From: Sphingobacterium tabacisoli
Lineage (GTDB): Bacteria; Bacteroidota; Bacteroidia; Sphingobacteriales; Sphingobacteriaceae
Assembly (NCBI RefSeq): GCF_017908035.1
Contig: NZ_JAEQMU010000001.1
Coordinates: 434,001 to 498,000, forward strand
Reading direction: 5' to 3'
Length of the DNA: 64,000 nucleotides
The notes under the pieces were generated by a model, which was given only the letters and a program-made list of their open reading frames with translations, had not been told where the DNA came from and made no database searches. The position numbers were made by a program, and so were the translations under genes. Positions 54,520 to 62,903 of this stretch are shown here, piece by piece (position 1 is the first letter of the stretch; every line of letters starts with the position of its first letter).

Positions 54520-54945
54520 CTATGGGTATGTCGTTACCACTTTGCTTACTTTCCACCCCTCAGCAGATTGTATCATAGTGATGTAGTCTATACGGGTAAA
54601 TTTCTCAAACTTCATTGTAGCCTTGCCTATTGCAGTATTGCCTGTCTGGTCCATAATCTCGTAGGTTGTTTTGCAGTCGTATACTAATCCTTTGTTCGCG
54701 TTTAGAAATGCAAGATATTGTGACCTACCGGATGTCTGATTATTGGTAGAGTTGGAGTATTCAAAATCCGAAGTATAAAGGTATTTATTGTATTGCGTAT
54801 TACCTGTAGAGATAGCCTGAAGGTAGGTAAGCGCAATTTCTTTGCTGTCTAACTTCTTGAGTGGGTTGGCTGATTCTGTGGCCGAAGCATTAAATCCGAA
54901 TGCTAGTGTGAATACAGTTGCGATGGTGGCGATAGTCTTTTTCAT
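54520..54945 (-). CDS. Exported NTF2/SnoaL-like protein
   Basis: 141 residues. Signal peptide MKKTIATIATVFTLAFGF ending ASA. The mature part has the helix LDSKEIALTYLQAISTGNT and strands CKTTYEIMDQTGNTAIGKAT typical of small NTF2-like (lumazine-binding/SnoaL) periplasmic proteins. Single gene on the minus strand with a long hairpin-rich 3' UTR. Function unknown. Confidence 0.7.
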   Translation of the reverse strand: MKKTIATIATVFTLAFGFNASATESANPLKKLDSKEIALTYLQAISTGNTQYNKYLYTSDFEYSNSTNNQTSGRSQYLAFLNANKGLVYDCKTTYEIMDQTGNTAIGKATMKFEKFTRIDYITMIQSAEGWKVSKVVTTYP

Positions 54946-55217
54946 CTGAGTAGTTTGTTTTAATTGTCTTTAGTTCTGTTATTATGTTAGACGCTGATTC
55001 TTTTCATAAGGTTGCATCTATTATTTGTTTTATTTGTTGATTCAAAAGTAGGGCAGTATAGGCAGATTGGAAATGGCCTTTCGACCAAGTGATTTTATTT
55101 TTCGGTGAAATCAGCGATTGTTTCGGTGAAAAAACTGTGCTGGATTGGGAGTTCTAAGAATATACAAGGGTGCAGCACTATGTTGCCATAGGAGAGCTTT
55201 CTTACTGAATATTTTTA

Positions 55218-55245
55218 TTTGAGTATTTTTTACTCAATATATTTG
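55218..55245 (+). promoter_or_regulatory. Probable promoter of the NAD salvage operon
   Basis: TTTG (55218-55221) and TATATTTG (55238-55245), the TAnnTTTG box, but with a 16-nt spacer, shorter than usual. Operator 1 occupies exactly the spacer, so a bound repressor would block it. Confidence 0.5.
55219..55237. promoter_or_regulatory. Operator 1, perfect palindrome, likely NrtR site
   Basis: TTGAGTA-N5-TACTCAA, 19 bp, perfect dyad. Sits within the promoter. The operon ends with an NrtR-type regulator gene. Confidence 0.75.
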
Positions 55246-55273
55246 GAGATTTCAGATCTTATGTTCATATTTG

Positions 55274-55292
55274 TTGAGTAAAAAATACTCAA
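55274..55292. promoter_or_regulatory. Operator 2, perfect palindrome, likely NrtR site
   Basis: TTGAGTA-AAAAA-TACTCAA, identical arms to operator 1, centre 55 bp downstream, about 27 bp before the first start codon. Two equal sites suggest cooperative repression. Confidence 0.75.
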
Positions 55293-55318
55293 GGTGTAAA
55301 TTTTAAAAACAGATACCT

Positions 55319-56128
55319 ATGATTCTACTCAATAAACAGCCAGTAATCACAGAGCAGTTTCCGAATGGAGAGACTAAAGTGAAAGATTTTGATCATTTGA
55401 TTTCAGCGGACAATCTTGTTCAGTTCACTTATCAGGAGGACGGCGACCTCATCAAGTTGCTTTTTGTAAAGAAACGGTTGGACGAAGCGGAGGTAAGATG
55501 TCGCCTGGTCATCAATTATATGCCTTATAGTCGTATGGACCGTAAGATAGAAGGTGATCTGTTTACACTCAATTACGTCAGCCAGTTTATCAATAGTCTT
55601 GCTTTTGATCAAGTGTACGTGATTGAACCCCATTCGGCGAAAACCATACAGCTCCTTAATAATAGTGAAGCTATATATCCAGCCTTAGACTGGTTGCCCC
55701 AAGTGATGGCGGAACTCGGTTTTACTGATCAAGATCGGATTGTTTTTCCCGATAAAGGGGCGGCCGCTCGGTATGAAGGAGCAGGGTATGCAAACTGTTG
55801 TGTATTTGATAAGACCCGTAATCCGCAGACAGGGCGTATTGAGAATATGATTCTCAAACAAGGAAATGTTCCTATCGGAGCCAAGTGTATCATTGTGGAC
55901 GACCTCTGTTCGGCGGGTGGTACTTTTTTAGGTGCTGCGGAGATTCTTAAGGAAATGGGAGCATCTGAAATCTATCTCCTAGTTACACACTGCGAACGAA
56001 GAGTATTATCCGGGAAGCTTCTGAATGAAGGTTCACCTCTGGAAAAGATATTTACAAGTACTTCAATGATGAATGAAGTACATCCTAAAATAGAATATAT
56101 CACTATTAATATCGAAGACTATGTTTAA
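55319..56128 (+). CDS. Ribose-phosphate pyrophosphokinase-like protein of NAD salvage
   Basis: 269 residues, shorter than housekeeping Prs (about 310). The motifs are kept: FPNGE near residue 15, YSRMDR (about 69-74), EPHSAKT (about 103-109) and the PRPP loop IIVDDLCSAGGTF (about 189-201), where Prs usually has VDDMIDTAGT. It would make PRPP from ribose 5-phosphate and ATP for the NAMPT encoded next (8-bp overlap, coupled translation). Such prs-nadV pairs are also known from large phages. First gene of the operon. Confidence 0.85.
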   Translation: MILLNKQPVITEQFPNGETKVKDFDHLISADNLVQFTYQEDGDLIKLLFVKKRLDEAEVRCRLVINYMPYSRMDRKIEGDLFTLNYVSQFINSLAFDQVYVIEPHSAKTIQLLNNSEAIYPALDWLPQVMAELGFTDQDRIVFPDKGAAARYEGAGYANCCVFDKTRNPQTGRIENMILKQGNVPIGAKCIIVDDLCSAGGTFLGAAEILKEMGASEIYLLVTHCERRVLSGKLLNEGSPLEKIFTSTSMMNEVHPKIEYITINIEDYV

Positions 56129-57629
56129 TCCAATCAGTAAAAATCCTATTCTGTGGACAGATGGTTATAAACTATGCCATAAGGACCAATATCCTGCAAA
56201 GACAAACTGGGTGTACGAAACATGGACTCCCCGTATGTCGCGTATTCAAGGAATCGGTCATGTGGTTTTTTTCGGACTGCAGGGTGCATTGGCCGAAATG
56301 ACGAATTCGTTCAAGACGTACTTTTTTGGTCAGCCTGAGGATGTTGTTGTTGAAGAGTATGAAGAGGCTATACGGGAGGTTTTCGCATATACCAATGCAA
56401 ATTTTGCGCAGACGCATAGTTCATCACATATCCGGGCTTTACACCGATTAGGTTATCTACCTATCAAAATAAAGGCGTTAAAAGAAGGAAGTCTGGTTCC
56501 TGTCGGTGTTCCTATGTTTACGATAGAGAATACGCATCCCGACTTCTTTTGGTTAACGGGATATCTGGAAACCCAGCTGTCGGCTTATATCTGGTCACCT
56601 ATGACAGCAGCGACCATCGCGGATAGCTATAAAAGGGTGTTGATGCACTACGCTGCAATAAGTGGAGATGTAGAGAAAGTGCGTACGCAGGCTGGAGATT
56701 TCTCGATGCGAGGTATGGGTTCGCCGGAGACCGCTTACCGTACCGCAGGAGGACATTTGCTTAGTTTTTCGGTGTCTGCGACACTTCCTGTCCGCACTTA
56801 CCTCAAAGCTTTTTATGAAGCCAGAGCTGATGTCCTGATGTATACACCATCTACTGAACATAGTGTGATGTGTTCCTATGGCGAGCAGGAGATTGAAGCT
56901 TTCAGGCACTTGATTACGGAAGTGTATCCAAGCGGTAATATCTCTATCGTATCAGATACCTATGATCTGTGGAATGTCGTGGATAATGTCCTCCCACAAT
57001 TGAAAGATGTTATTATGGCCAGATCGGGTAAGGTCGTGATCCGTCCGGACAGTGGTGATCCGGTACAGATAATCTGTGGTGACCCAGATGCAGATCGAGA
57101 AACTGTACGGAAGGGAATAGTAGAACGTTTATTTGAAATATTTGGCGGCGAGGTGAATGCTAAGGGATACAGGGAACTGGATTCACATATCGGTGTGGTG
57201 TATGGCGATTCGATTACGGTGGAACGTGCAGGTAAGATCTGTCAGGGATTGGTGGATAAAGGTTTCGCCTCGACCAATGCGATATTGGGTGTCGGCTCGT
57301 ACACCTATCAGTATGTAACACGGGATACGTTTGGATTTGCCCTAAAGGGTACTGCCGAAGAGGTAGACGGCCAGTTCAAAGCGATACAGAAGCGTCCTGC
57401 GACAGATACGGGCAATTTTAAGAAATCACAGAAGGGGATGGTGGCAGTGGTTTTCAGGGATAACGACTACAGACTGATCGACAACCTTAATCCGGAATCT
57501 ATACAGGATTTGGAAGAGGATAATCTCCTGAAGGATTTTTATAGGGACGGTGAGTTTGTATTCACCAATAATTTTGAGGAAATAAGAAATAGATTGACAA
57601 CGGAATCAAATCGTGTATATGGAAAATAA
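56121..57629 (+). CDS. nadV: Nicotinamide phosphoribosyltransferase (NAMPT/NadV)
   Basis: 502 residues, the usual size. N-terminal ILWTDGYKLCHKDQYP, middle RTQAGDFSMRGMGSPETAYR, the catalytic-site region IVSDTYDLWNVVDNVLP and VVIRPDSGDP (about 310-319), and GYRELDSHIGVVYGDSI are all as in NAMPT. It joins nicotinamide and PRPP to give NMN in the cytoplasm. It overlaps prs by 8 bp and nadE by 11-17 bp, depending on the nadE start. Confidence 0.96.
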   Translation: MFNPISKNPILWTDGYKLCHKDQYPAKTNWVYETWTPRMSRIQGIGHVVFFGLQGALAEMTNSFKTYFFGQPEDVVVEEYEEAIREVFAYTNANFAQTHSSSHIRALHRLGYLPIKIKALKEGSLVPVGVPMFTIENTHPDFFWLTGYLETQLSAYIWSPMTAATIADSYKRVLMHYAAISGDVEKVRTQAGDFSMRGMGSPETAYRTAGGHLLSFSVSATLPVRTYLKAFYEARADVLMYTPSTEHSVMCSYGEQEIEAFRHLITEVYPSGNISIVSDTYDLWNVVDNVLPQLKDVIMARSGKVVIRPDSGDPVQIICGDPDADRETVRKGIVERLFEIFGGEVNAKGYRELDSHIGVVYGDSITVERAGKICQGLVDKGFASTNAILGVGSYTYQYVTRDTFGFALKGTAEEVDGQFKAIQKRPATDTGNFKKSQKGMVAVVFRDNDYRLIDNLNPESIQDLEEDNLLKDFYRDGEFVFTNNFEEIRNRLTTESNRVYGK

Positions 57630-58401
57630 TCTGAACAAGCCATTTGTCATCGATGATGAAAATGTTGCACAATATGCGGATAGCATAGCGGAATGGATCG
57701 CTGTACAGGTGAAGACCGCAAATCGTAAAGGTGTCTTGCTCGGAATGAGTGGGGGTATTGATTGTAGTGTGGTAGCCTGTCTGTGCCATAGGGCTGTAGT
57801 GGATGTGTATTTAGTGATGATGCCGTATGGTAGTGATATGAAAAATACCAGTAGCTATCAACACGCTATGGAGCTTATTGAGAAGTTTGACTTTAAGTAC
57901 TCGGTCTTCGATATTCAGCCTGCCGCTGATGCCATTGCGGTGGGTGATGAGGCAATGCTGGAAGGCGTGACCGATGCGAATAGAGCCTTGAGTCTCGCTA
58001 ATATAAGGCCAAGGGTGCGGATGACGTATCTCTATCAATTGGCGCAACTTGGTAGCCGGTTTGTGATCGGCACAGGAAATATGGCTGAGCGTACAGTGGG
58101 GTATTTTACCAAATGGGGCGATGGGGCTTCGGATCTGAATCCGTTAGGGATGCTGACCAAACAGGAGGTGTATACCTTGGCAAGATATCTCGGGGTGCCG
58201 GATTCGATTGTAGATAAGAAACCTTCAGCTGGCCTATGGGAGGGACAGACGGATGAGGATGAGCTGGGGATGTCTTATGCACAGATCGACGCCTTTATAT
58301 TGGAAGGAAGTTCTGGCGATACGTCTATCGATGACCTAATCCGTAGTAGAATGGCGATGTCTGCACACAAATTTGCTACGGTTCCTATTTACAACGTTTA
58401 A
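57619..58401 (+). CDS. nadE: Ammonia-dependent NAD synthetase
   Basis: 260 residues from the ATG at 57619 (57613 adds two). The PP-loop GMSGGIDCSVVACL (about 40-53) has Cys where most NadE have Ser, still followed by Ser. RPRVRMTYLYQLAQ and VIGTGNMAERTVGYFTKWGDG (about 152-172) are the NaAD/ATP site. No glutaminase domain, so it uses ammonia. It converts NaAD to NAD. The gene overlaps nadV. Confidence 0.93.
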   Translation: MENNLNKPFVIDDENVAQYADSIAEWIAVQVKTANRKGVLLGMSGGIDCSVVACLCHRAVVDVYLVMMPYGSDMKNTSSYQHAMELIEKFDFKYSVFDIQPAADAIAVGDEAMLEGVTDANRALSLANIRPRVRMTYLYQLAQLGSRFVIGTGNMAERTVGYFTKWGDGASDLNPLGMLTKQEVYTLARYLGVPDSIVDKKPSAGLWEGQTDEDELGMSYAQIDAFILEGSSGDTSIDDLIRSRMAMSAHKFATVPIYNV

Positions 58402-58416
58402 TAATATACTTAGCGT

Positions 58417-59331
58417 ATGAAAACAAGATACGAACAGATTGTCGATGCGACACGGATTGCTTCGCGTGGCAGTAAAGAGAATTTAGGTGCAATCATCGCA
58501 TTGGCAGAGGCGGAAAATAGTAAACCTGCTGTGGAGGATAGCAAGCGCAACTTGCTGCTCGCTATAGATATACAGAATGATTTTATGGAAGATATCGGTA
58601 GCTTGGCTGTGCCGGGATCTCGTGGTGATGTGAGAAGGCTAACGAAGTGGATGTACCACAATATGGAGGGCCTCACGCAGGTGATATGCAGTCTGGACTG
58701 TCACTCGGTAGAGCAGGTGTTCCATGCAAGTTGGTGGATAGATAAAGAAGGGAACCGTCCCGAGCCATTTACAATGATTACCTTTAAGGATGTGGAGTCG
58801 GGACGCTGGAAAGTGGCAAACGGAGAGACGGAGCGTTCGCTGGAATATCTCCGTAACCTGGAGATGGGGAATAAAAAGCAACTCTGTATATGGCCTTACC
58901 ACTGTTTGGAAGGTACTTTCGGTGCAAAATTAGAAAGTGAGTTTACGAAGATGCTCTATTTTCACGCTACCGCACGCGGCTGTGCTCCACAGATGATTTA
59001 TAAAGGACAGAATCCATATACCGAGATGTACGGTATTATTAAAGCCGAGTACGATACGGATGGTTATATGAATCAGGCTGTGCTGGACGCGGTAAAAGAG
59101 TATGATGCTATATATCTGGCTGGGGAAGCTTCTAGTCACTGCGTATTGGCCTCTCTAGAGCAGATTCTGGAATATTATAAAGATGAAAGGGAGATTACAT
59201 CGCGTATCACGTTGTTGGAAGATTGTATGTCGCCCATAGCGGGATTTGAAGCCGGTACGATGGAACAGTTTAAGCTACTGCAGGAAAAATATGGGATACA
59301 GATCCAAAAATCGACAGATGTGACATTGTAA
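58417..59331 (+). CDS. Nicotinamidase-like isochorismatase-fold hydrolase
   Basis: 304 residues. The isochorismatase fold starts at about residue 45: LLLAIDIQNDFMEDIGSLAV has the catalytic Asp, VICSLDCHSVEQVFH the metal-binding residues, and GEASSHCVLAS the catalytic Cys (about 242). The extra 45 residues at the N-terminus (YEQIVDATRIASRGSKEN) are unusual for PncA. It probably deamidates nicotinamide to nicotinate, feeding the NadE branch, but a related amide is possible. It starts 15 bp after nadE. Confidence 0.82.
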   Translation: MKTRYEQIVDATRIASRGSKENLGAIIALAEAENSKPAVEDSKRNLLLAIDIQNDFMEDIGSLAVPGSRGDVRRLTKWMYHNMEGLTQVICSLDCHSVEQVFHASWWIDKEGNRPEPFTMITFKDVESGRWKVANGETERSLEYLRNLEMGNKKQLCIWPYHCLEGTFGAKLESEFTKMLYFHATARGCAPQMIYKGQNPYTEMYGIIKAEYDTDGYMNQAVLDAVKEYDAIYLAGEASSHCVLASLEQILEYYKDEREITSRITLLEDCMSPIAGFEAGTMEQFKLLQEKYGIQIQKSTDVTL

Positions 59332-59340
59332 GAGATAACT

Positions 59341-60036
59341 ATGGAGAAGGAATATAAGTACAGATACCCGCGACCTGCTGTGACAGTGGATTGTGTGTTG
59401 TTCGGTTTTGATAAGGGGGAAATTAAAGTGTTGCTAACTAAACGGGGTATCGAACCCTTCATGGGTAAATGGGCCTTTCCAGGTGGTTTCATCCAGGAAA
59501 TGGAAACTGCGGAAGACTGTGCACGTAGAAAACTGCAGGAAGAGGCTGGTTTGAAGGATATCTTTCTGGAACAGCTGTATACCTTTTCGGAGGTACAACG
59601 GGATCCAAGGTATCGCGTCATTAGTATCGCTTATTATGCATTGGTCAAATCTACGGATTATGTGGTGCAGGCGGGTACAGATATCGATGAGGTGCAATGG
59701 TTCAGGTTGGATGAAATTAACGAGCTGGCATTTGACCATAAAAAAATACTGGAAGTTGCTGTAGACCGGTTAAAGGGAAAGATTCGGTACGAACCTATTG
59801 GCTTCGAATTGCTGTCTGAAGAATTTACCATGCCCGAGCTACATAAGCTTTATGAGACTATTCTGCAACGTAGTATAGATCGGGGCAATTTTAGAAAGAA
59901 GATACTTGGTATGGGATTATTGGTCGATCATAGTGCGAAGCAGTTGGACAGAGGGAGTACAGCCGCTAAGATCTACAGTTTTAACAAAGAAAAATATAAA
60001 ATGCTCAAGGAATCAGGGTTCTATTTTGAAGTGTAG
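59341..60036 (+). CDS. nrtR: NrtR-type Nudix transcriptional regulator
   Basis: 231 residues. Nudix domain (about 12-135) with the box GFIQEMETAEDCARRKLQEE followed by AGL; Lys replaces the first catalytic Glu of REUxEE, as expected for a regulator that binds rather than splits its ligand. A winged helix follows (about 150-231, EEFTMPELHKLYETILQRS, and FRKKILGMGLLV). NrtR proteins repress NAD genes and release DNA on binding ADP-ribose-type metabolites. It is the last gene of the operon and the best candidate for the two palindromes at 55219 and 55274. Confidence 0.87.
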   Translation: MEKEYKYRYPRPAVTVDCVLFGFDKGEIKVLLTKRGIEPFMGKWAFPGGFIQEMETAEDCARRKLQEEAGLKDIFLEQLYTFSEVQRDPRYRVISIAYYALVKSTDYVVQAGTDIDEVQWFRLDEINELAFDHKKILEVAVDRLKGKIRYEPIGFELLSEEFTMPELHKLYETILQRSIDRGNFRKKILGMGLLVDHSAKQLDRGSTAAKIYSFNKEKYKMLKESGFYFEV

Positions 60037-60159
60037 GGAAAAGAAGGGGGATTGTTATTGAAGTAATACGTATTTTTATTAATTGCTAAAATAATTAGTA
60101 TTTATTGTTTTTGTTCTTTATATTAGTGTTGGTTTTTAGATGTTTATAAACTTAATGCT

Positions 60160-61101
60160 ATGATAGAATACTATGGTTATGAAGAAATCCTATTGGCCTT
60201 AGAAGAACCAGTGGAGGGGGAGAAATGTGAAAGCCAATATGACTTACTATGGAAAGGGGTTCTAGAATCAACATTTTGGCATTTCATGAACTTTATGTTT
60301 CCTGACAAGACGTTAGAATGGGATGAAAGTTGTGAAGTCGAATTTTTGGATAAGGAATTACAGCAGTTATTACCTGGAGCAAATGGAAGGAAAGGAGTAC
60401 GTAATGTAGACAAGTTAGCGAAAGTTATCTTGGAAAATGGAATGTATCATTACTTCTTGATACATATCGAGGTACAATCTACAAAAGGAGATGGTGGTCT
60501 TGCAAAAAGGGTATTTGAGTATTGGTATAGATTATACGACAAGTACCAGGTTCCAGTGACTACTATAGCAATTCTGGCAGATGGGACAAGGTCGTACCGA
60601 CCCAATAGCTATGACATAAGTTTTATGGGGACAGAAGCTCGCTTTAAATTCAATTCTTACAAGATTTTAGATCAGGATGAAAGTGAGTTACGGGAGAACC
60701 CTAACCCTTTTGCAGTAGTTGTGCTGACGGCGCTGCTAGCATTAAAAAATAGAAAGGCGGATGACGAAGAGCTTTTATCAATCAAACGGGATCTGTATGC
60801 ACAGATGATAAGAAGAGATATGACAGTGGATTGTATGCGAGGTGTTTATGACTTTCTTGCAAGATATGTACACTTTGATAATCAGGAAAATATGCTTAAA
60901 TTTGAGAACCAATTAAAAAGAGATTTTGGAGGAGATACAACTATGGGAATTGCAGAATTATTATTAGAGGATGTACGGCAAAAGGCTGTTGAAGAAAAGG
61001 TTTTACAAATTGCTTCTAATTTATTGAAAATGGGATTGTCTCTGGCAGTTATTGCTGAAGCGACTGGTTTACATATTGAACATCTGAAGGAGTTGAAGTA
61101 A
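60160..61101 (+). CDS. Rpn-family recombination-promoting nuclease (PD-(D/E)XK transposase-like)
   Basis: 313 residues. The N-terminal part has YDLLWKGVLESTFWHFMNFM and the nuclease core with HIEVQSTKGD (about 107-116; the E-V-Q motif of this family). The C-terminal tail RKADDEELLSI and ATGLHIEHLKELK is typical. Rpn proteins nick DNA and raise RecA-independent recombination; several move between genomes. It has its own upstream region (123 bp) and is not part of the NAD operon. A 15-codon relic of a related gene lies at 6876-6920. Confidence 0.82.
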   Translation: MIEYYGYEEILLALEEPVEGEKCESQYDLLWKGVLESTFWHFMNFMFPDKTLEWDESCEVEFLDKELQQLLPGANGRKGVRNVDKLAKVILENGMYHYFLIHIEVQSTKGDGGLAKRVFEYWYRLYDKYQVPVTTIAILADGTRSYRPNSYDISFMGTEARFKFNSYKILDQDESELRENPNPFAVVVLTALLALKNRKADDEELLSIKRDLYAQMIRRDMTVDCMRGVYDFLARYVHFDNQENMLKFENQLKRDFGGDTTMGIAELLLEDVRQKAVEEKVLQIASNLLKMGLSLAVIAEATGLHIEHLKELK

Positions 61102-61247
61102 TCGCCTCTATCCATTGTTTTACCTTTTAGAAGCTCATTAACCACGATACATCCCCATAAAAATAGAAAAGAGCTTCTATTTCATGATCAACTATACACT
61201 CGACTTTACTACAACTGTACAGGTAGGTACTTACCTTCCTTACAGCA

Positions 61248-61400
61248 CTATAATATCCCTAATTCACGAAGGATATCATCCGTGATCTGGACACGGGCTG
61301 ATTGGAACTTTGTGTTCTTGTCTTCCCTTGCTTTGATTAGCCGGGGAGCAAAAAAGTAACGGTGATAAAGTTTATGAGCATGATACGTATAAAGAGATAC
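61248..61400 (-). pseudogene. Unidentified gene fragment
   Basis: On the minus strand a start-less frame reads HKLYHRYFFAPRLIKARED, then KFQSARVQITDDILRELGIL and TAG at 61250-61248. The sequence is protein-like and basic. It lies just beyond the terminator of the TlpA gene on the same strand, so it is probably a decayed gene end. Parent unknown. Confidence 0.35.
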
Positions 61401-61441
61401 AAAACACAAAGGCCGTGAATAGTCACGGCCTCTGTGTTTTT
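61401..61441. terminator. Bidirectional rho-independent terminator
   Basis: ACACAAAGGCCGTGA, ATAGT loop area, TCACGGCCTCTGTGTTTTT: a long stem with flanking A and T runs, 26 bp after the stop of the minus-strand TlpA-like gene. Confidence 0.9.
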
Positions 61442-61466
61442 AAGGATACCTACTGTTTAGGTATTA

Positions 61467-62882
61467 TCAGGATTGGACATTTAATGCTTCATTAATCCGT
61501 GCAGGTGTTTTATTGTCACTAGGACGAGGTGCATCGTTGTCAAAGATCTTGCCGTCACGACCAATAATAATGTAGCGGGGCACTCCCTGGATATTGAATG
61601 CTTTTGCGACCACACTATTCATCCCACCTTTGGACAGTAGGTTTACGCCTTCAATATGATCGTCTGCAATTGCTTTGTGCCATTGTGTTTCTTTGTCATC
61701 GATACTGATGTACAGGAATACGACATCTTTGTTGTCTTTGAATTGATCATGTAACTTGGGACTGCCGTTCTTCATTTCGAAGCGGCACGGTGCACACCAG
61801 CTAGCCCAAAAGTCCATGTATACGACCTTACCCGCAAAATCGGCTAAGCTTACATCTTTTCCATTGGTGTCTTTTAACGTGAATGGAGGAGGTGTCTTGC
61901 CTGCTGCTAGATTCTGCATTTTCTCATAGTTTTCACGCATTTTCTGTCCATCTTCCGGAGTAGCGTATTTAGCCAGATAGTTGTCTAATAGAGCCTTTGT
62001 TTGCTCGTCGCCTTTAGTTATTTCGAATAGTACAGTAAGGGTAGCGCTTAACGAAAAACTACGGAGCTTCCCTGTAAGTGCTTTTTCGACAAGGGTATAG
62101 CGTTGAGCAAAGCGCTCGTCCATAGGAATATTGGTAAGGTTATCCAGTTGGCCCAAACGGTTCATTTCCTTGAGGTGTAGGTACAGCGGATAGGTTCCTC
62201 TCATAAATATGTTGTACGCCTCGTTGTCCAGCCAGTCTGCGTTATATTCAAAAGTCTTGTCAAGATGCCAGAAGCCCTTAGGAACGACCGTAGAAAGTGG
62301 TTTTTGGAATCCTTGGCTGTAGAGTACCGGGGCCATAACTTCTGAGTTTAGTTTCTGATACTTGAGGGTGATGGAAGCCTCTTTGTAAAAACCAGGAGTT
62401 ACCTTTTTCTTATTGGCCTCGAGAATATCTATCGATCGCTGGTCTATACCGCGTCCTAATGCGTAGAATTCTTCAGGCGAAAGCTTGGTAGCATCTGCAG
62501 CTCGCTGGGCTTTGATATACTCCGTCATATAGGTATGCAGTACTTTATTGTTCTCTGCGCCATTGCCCCAAAAGGTAGTATTTTGGTCAAAATCGGTTTT
62601 TACGGTCAGTTTGTTTCCTTTATCTATAAACAGGAGATGGTTGCCTTTTATAGGAGAGTCTACACCGATCACAATCTGTTTAGGAAATTTTCCGGAGAAA
62701 TCAAATGTGAAATCTCCCTGCTGGTTTTTGTGTAGAAATTCGGTTTCTCCATCGACGGAAATCCATATCGAATCTATTTTGAGTGGTTTGATATCTACAA
62801 TGAGCTGTGCATCTTTTGTCTGTGCTATTGTCGTTAGAACGGTTGTTAGGCAGAAAAGTGCCAATATAATCGATTTTTTCAT
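61467..62882 (-). CDS. TlpA-like thioredoxin protein with DUF4369-type N-terminus
   Basis: 471 residues. Signal peptide MKKSIILALFCLTTVLTTI ending AQ. Residues about 25-110 are the DUF4369-like beta domain, about 110-320 a helical region, and the C-terminal AhpC/TSA-thioredoxin domain has VVYMDFWASWCAPC (redox CAPC, about 359-362) and GVPRYIIIGRDGKIF with the cis-Pro. A periplasmic disulfide protein. It starts 21 bp after the SusD-type gene, in the same order as in the first locus of the window. Confidence 0.88.
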   Translation of the reverse strand: MKKSIILALFCLTTVLTTIAQTKDAQLIVDIKPLKIDSIWISVDGETEFLHKNQQGDFTFDFSGKFPKQIVIGVDSPIKGNHLLFIDKGNKLTVKTDFDQNTTFWGNGAENNKVLHTYMTEYIKAQRAADATKLSPEEFYALGRGIDQRSIDILEANKKKVTPGFYKEASITLKYQKLNSEVMAPVLYSQGFQKPLSTVVPKGFWHLDKTFEYNADWLDNEAYNIFMRGTYPLYLHLKEMNRLGQLDNLTNIPMDERFAQRYTLVEKALTGKLRSFSLSATLTVLFEITKGDEQTKALLDNYLAKYATPEDGQKMRENYEKMQNLAAGKTPPPFTLKDTNGKDVSLADFAGKVVYMDFWASWCAPCRFEMKNGSPKLHDQFKDNKDVVFLYISIDDKETQWHKAIADDHIEGVNLLSKGGMNSVVAKAFNIQGVPRYIIIGRDGKIFDNDAPRPSDNKTPARINEALNVQS

Positions 62883-62903
62883 TTTGTAAGTTTTGATTTT
62901 TAT

